A stretch of 8,787 nucleotides of DNA from assembly GCA_034433615.1 (NCBI GenBank), contig DAOUAJ010000188.1, positions 1 to 8,787 of the forward strand, in the 5' to 3' direction. A program made the position numbers and the translations under genes. The notes under the pieces are model-generated. The model saw only the letters and a list, made by a program, of their open reading frames with translations, made no database searches and was not told the DNA's origin. Origin of the DNA: DAOUAJ01 sp034433615 (GTDB lineage Bacteria > Chloroflexota > Anaerolineae > DUEN01). Every line of letters starts with the position of its first letter. The stretch's first letter is position 1. Shown in pieces: positions 7,111-8,787 of the stretch.

Positions 7111-7743
7111 ATGTCCGTAGATCCACGTCAACAGGTAGCTGACATTGGGCGTCTGATGTATCAGCGGTTTTTGACTAACACAGCCGGGGGAAACGTCAGC
7201 CATCGCGTTGAGGGCTGCATTTATATCAGTCCCCGTTACGCTGGCAGCAAGTACCAATGGGACCTGCGTCCGGAACAGATTATGGTCCTGGACAGCCAAC
7301 ACAATATCCTGGCAGGAGAAGAAGCGTTATCTCGTGAGAGTGCCATGCACCTGGCCATCTACGACGCTTTCCCTGAAGTGAACGGCGTCATCCATGCCCA
7401 TCCGAAGTACGCTAATGTGTTCGCTGCCACTGGCCGTTCCATCGTCCCGACCAGCAGCTATACTGAGAAGTTCGGGCAGGTGCGGGTAGTTCCTCCCCTG
7501 CCTGCTCATTCCACTCAGTTAGCCGAGGCCGTAGTGGCCGCACTGGCCCCGTGTCGGGAGGAACTCGTTCATCATGGATTGGCACTTATCCTGGCCTGGC
7601 ATGGCGTAGTCACCGTCGGGCGCGACCTGAACGATGCCTTCGATATACTGGAACGTATCGAGTGGAGCGCTCACACCATGCTTATGGCAAACCTGCTCGC
7701 CGGGACAGCAGAGCCCCGATTCATTGTAACTCCGCCTTTGTAG
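7111..7743 (+). CDS. Class II aldolase/adducin family protein
   Basis: A 210-residue zinc-dependent aldolase or epimerase of the FucA/AraD fold. Key residues: GGNVS (26-30) of the phosphate/carboxylate loop, acid E76 in SRESAMH, zinc ligands H95 and H97 in VIHAHPKYANV and H164 in LAWHGVVTVG. The tyrosine-rich C-terminal region of some phosphate-sugar aldolases is absent. Family members cleave sugar phosphates (fuculose-1-P, rhamnulose-1-P), epimerise ribulose-5-P, or work on non-phosphorylated keto acids. With the dehydratase and RraA-like gene upstream, it is likely to cleave or rearrange a downstream intermediate. The strong AGGAGG (7091-7096) is 14 bases before ATG 7111, unusually far; no other standard start codon lies in frame between them (ATA at 7105 would sit at 8 bases). 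Last gene of the cluster, followed by a strong hairpin at 7757. Confidence 0.93.
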   Translation: MSVDPRQQVADIGRLMYQRFLTNTAGGNVSHRVEGCIYISPRYAGSKYQWDLRPEQIMVLDSQHNILAGEEALSRESAMHLAIYDAFPEVNGVIHAHPKYANVFAATGRSIVPTSSYTEKFGQVRVVPPLPAHSTQLAEAVVAALAPCREELVHHGLALILAWHGVVTVGRDLNDAFDILERIEWSAHTMLMANLLAGTAEPRFIVTPPL

Positions 7744-7756
7744 CAGATTCCACTCT

Positions 7757-7801
7757 GTCCTCATCGTTTATCCCCAACGGCCAGGGATAAATGATGAGGA
7801 C
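7757..7801 (+). terminator. Strong hairpin ending the catabolic cluster
   Basis: Starting 14 bases after the aldolase stop codon, 7757-7774 pairs with 7784-7801: 18 base pairs including one G-U (7766/7792), around a 9-base loop CAACGGCCA. This is by far the strongest hairpin in the window. It lacks the T-run of a classical Rho-independent terminator, so it may instead stop exonucleases at the mRNA 3' end, or work together with the second hairpin just downstream. Confidence 0.55.
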
Positions 7802-7843
7802 GGGGGATAGAAGAGCATGGTAATGCTCCTTCTTTCCCTGTCC
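7798..7843. repeat. Second imperfect hairpin, overlapping the first
   Basis: GGAC (7798-7801) can pair with GTCC (7840-7843), GGGA (7804-7807) with TCCC (7835-7838), AGAAG (7809-7813) with CTTCT (7829-7833), and AGCAT (7814-7818) with ATGCT (7823-7827) around a GGTA loop. GGAC is also the last part of the first hairpin (paired there with GTCC at 7757-7760), so the two structures compete for those four bases. The pyrimidine-rich 3' arm may aid termination. Confidence 0.5.
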
Positions 7844-8183
7844 CGGCACCCTCTTCCCCTATATCTTGTAAGTAACCGAGAAGGCTGCACTGCCCGTAGT
7901 GAGCAAGGGCAAGCGTCTGCCATTGCGTGATGTTTCCCCAGATCATACACAGATCTCCGCCAGATATCCAGGTCATGCCTGGCTTGGGGATCGAGTTCTA
8001 ATACAAGATATGGAAGATAGCCCAACTCAAGATACCATATGCGGAACCTATGGGCATTTTGGCTGTTGTCTTCCACATTTCAACCGGTCCTACAACTACA
8101 ACTATATTCACCCTTATACATAGAGAGTGCCTTACTCGTCTCGGCAGAGACCTCCGTCATTCCTTAAGATTTTTGCACAACTA
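7844..8183. other. Gene-free stretch with scattered inverted repeats
   Basis: No recognisable coding sequence. A perfect 10 bp inverted repeat (ATATCTTGTA, 7861-7870; TACAAGATAT, 8002-8011) brackets 131 bp holding a CCAGG-TCATG-CCTGG hairpin (7968-7982). The minus-strand reading frame from about 8140 down to 7761 has one in-frame TAG (7998-8000) and is otherwise open, with a hydrophobic stretch before the TAG. It could be the remains of an eroded gene, but I do not recognise it. From about 8085 onward the sequence becomes AT-richer up to the promoter at 8184. Confidence 0.4.
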
Positions 8184-8212
8184 TTGACAGATGAGGTATT
8201 CTGAGTTATACT
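8184..8212 (+). promoter_or_regulatory. Near-consensus sigma-70 promoter without an obvious gene
   Basis: TTGACA (8184-8189) is a perfect -35 and TATACT (8207-8212) a 5/6 -10, with the ideal 17-base spacer; it is followed by A-rich DNA. This is the best promoter in the window. Transcription would begin near 8219 and run toward the 3' end of the oppositely oriented hpt gene. No standard protein gene follows it. Confidence 0.75.
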
Positions 8213-8218
8213 AAAAAC

Positions 8219-8577
8219 ACCTGGAGAGAATGAGCTTCGCGGAGGCAAATTCTCAAAGGGTGAGGGAGCCCCAAGGAATCAGAAGGCGATCTCATCGAAG
8301 CAAAAGTCAAAGCTGAATTTTGGAAGATCCGTACTCAGGTGGCGATGACCCACCTATGGATGACCAAAACAGCGATGATGAAGGCGCTCTTAAGGCAATG
8401 AAACTTCGGCGGAAGGTCGGAAGGCCAACCAAAGAAGTGGAGCTGAAAGAGTATCCTGATCGGTAATACGGACTCTTAGTACTGCGTAAGCAGGAAGAGC
8501 CGTAAAAGACCGAAGGACGGTGAGATAGGCTGGAAAGGTTACTTGGGGCTCTTATTGGTTTAGGAAAGGAATTGATG
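8219..8577 (+). other. Candidate structured transcript or decayed gene downstream of the promoter
   Basis: About 360 bp with no recognised gene but several hairpins: CTCA-AAGGG-TGAG (8252-8264); AGGTGG (8337-8342) with CCACCT (8350-8355), enclosed by ATCC (8327-8330) with GGAT (8358-8361); a pair of competing stems at 8447-8499; CTGC-GTAA-GCAG with a GNRA-type loop (8482-8493); and CCGT (8500-8503) with ACGG (8517-8520). I checked for the hallmark motifs of RNase P RNA, tmRNA, SRP RNA and common riboswitches and recognised none. A 48-codon frame beginning at TTG 8320 and ending at 8466 encodes an acidic then basic peptide, but it has no ribosome binding site. A non-coding RNA, a leader for something lost, or gene debris are all possible. 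Confidence 0.35.
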
Positions 8578-8787
8578 CTAGCCCTCGAAAACAATCGTTG
8601 GACCGTGAACTGGCTGTACGCTTGTTCGGGGGCTTTGTAAAGCCTGGGGGTCCAGCACTCCCACAAAAGGCAGGTTGCGGTATCGTTCCCGATAATCCAG
8701 TCCATATCCCACTACAAAGCGGTCGGGCAAATCAAACCCTTTGTATTTCAGAGGGATGTCAATCAGACGATGCTCAGGTTTGTTGAA
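8578..8787 (-). CDS. hpt: Hypoxanthine phosphoribosyltransferase, C-terminal part
   Basis: Partial gene, running off the right edge; only the last 69 codons and the TAG stop (8580-8578) are present. The visible peptide carries the family's C-terminal block LPDRFVVGYGLDYRERYR followed by NLPFVGVL. In this enzyme that region holds the base-contacting Val after the Phe and the metal/pyrophosphate-linked Asp of GLDY, plus the Arg of YRNLP. The protein makes IMP or GMP from hypoxanthine or guanine and PRPP in purine salvage. Most bacterial homologues end a few residues after GVL; this one continues for about 22 residues (ending TIVFEG), a modest extension. The plus-strand frame at 8598-8786 is its antisense shadow. 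No clear terminator follows; a small ACCG-TCCTT-CGGT stem followed by CTTTT on the minus strand (about 8520-8504) is the nearest candidate. Confidence 0.92.
   Translation of the reverse strand, partial: FNKPEHRLIDIPLKYKGFDLPDRFVVGYGLDYRERYRNLPFVGVLDPQALQSPRTSVQPVHGPTIVFEG

Noticed and set aside
7768..8076. Minus-strand 102-codon frame in the gap after the catabolic cluster
   Set aside because: No recognisable domain, no ribosome binding site, and it runs through the strong hairpins; treated as chance or debris.
8219..8577. Known housekeeping RNA (RNase P RNA, tmRNA, SRP RNA, 6S RNA) or a common riboswitch
   Set aside because: Hallmark motifs such as the GAGGAAAGUCC block of RNase P or the GGAAGGAAGCAGC block of SRP RNA are absent, and the two ends do not pair as in 6S RNA.
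8307..8705. Minus-strand 132-codon frame overlapping the hpt end
   Set aside because: It lies in a different frame from the clear hpt C-terminus on the same strand and is Ser-rich without any motif.

Overview
The window looks like bacterial chromosome of moderate GC. It carries soluble sensory and regulatory genes, a short carbohydrate-acid catabolic cluster, a tRNA gene at the left edge and the 3' part of a purine-salvage gene at the right edge. Starts include ATG, GTG and TTG, most with strong AGGAGG-type ribosome binding sites. Three convincing or fair sigma-70-like promoters can be read. A Chloroflexota-like (Anaerolineae-type) origin fits the gene style (soluble REC-PAS-histidine kinase, enolase-superfamily dehydratase with RraA-like and class II aldolase genes), but this is only a weak inference. 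No plasmid, phage, transposase or CRISPR signature was found.

Layout. Positions 1-84 (minus) hold tRNA-Leu(CAG) with its own TTGACA-N17-TAAACT promoter. Positions 311-1912 (plus) encode a cytoplasmic receiver-coiled coil-PAS-histidine kinase. Positions 2190-3398 (plus) encode a PLP-dependent alpha-oxoamine synthase that begins at GTG. Positions 3454-4122 (plus) encode a Crp/Fnr-type regulator 55 bp downstream. A convergent minus-strand metallophosphoesterase lies at 4171-4821. After a 283 bp divergent control region, three genes run in series on the plus strand: an enolase-superfamily acid-sugar dehydratase (5105-6277), an RraA-like aldolase/decarboxylase (6344-7039) and a class II aldolase (7111-7743). 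A very strong hairpin closes this cluster. Positions 7744-8577 hold no recognisable gene but do contain two overlapping hairpins and a near-consensus promoter (8184-8212) reading into a hairpin-rich stretch. The minus-strand 3' end of hpt (hypoxanthine phosphoribosyltransferase) occupies 8578-8787.

How the genes may work together. The dehydratase plus two aldolase-type enzymes suggest dehydration of an aldonic or aldaric acid to a 2-keto-3-deoxy acid, followed by retro-aldol cleavage; the substrate is unknown and no transporter is in view. The oxoamine synthase lies between a sensor kinase and a Crp-like regulator. Such enzymes make lipid bases, biotin or heme precursors, threonine catabolites, or alpha-hydroxyketone signals of the CqsA/LqsA kind. 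The neighbourhood makes a signalling role worth testing but does not establish it. The least explained sequence is the promoter plus structured region at 8184-8577, which runs toward the tail of hpt.
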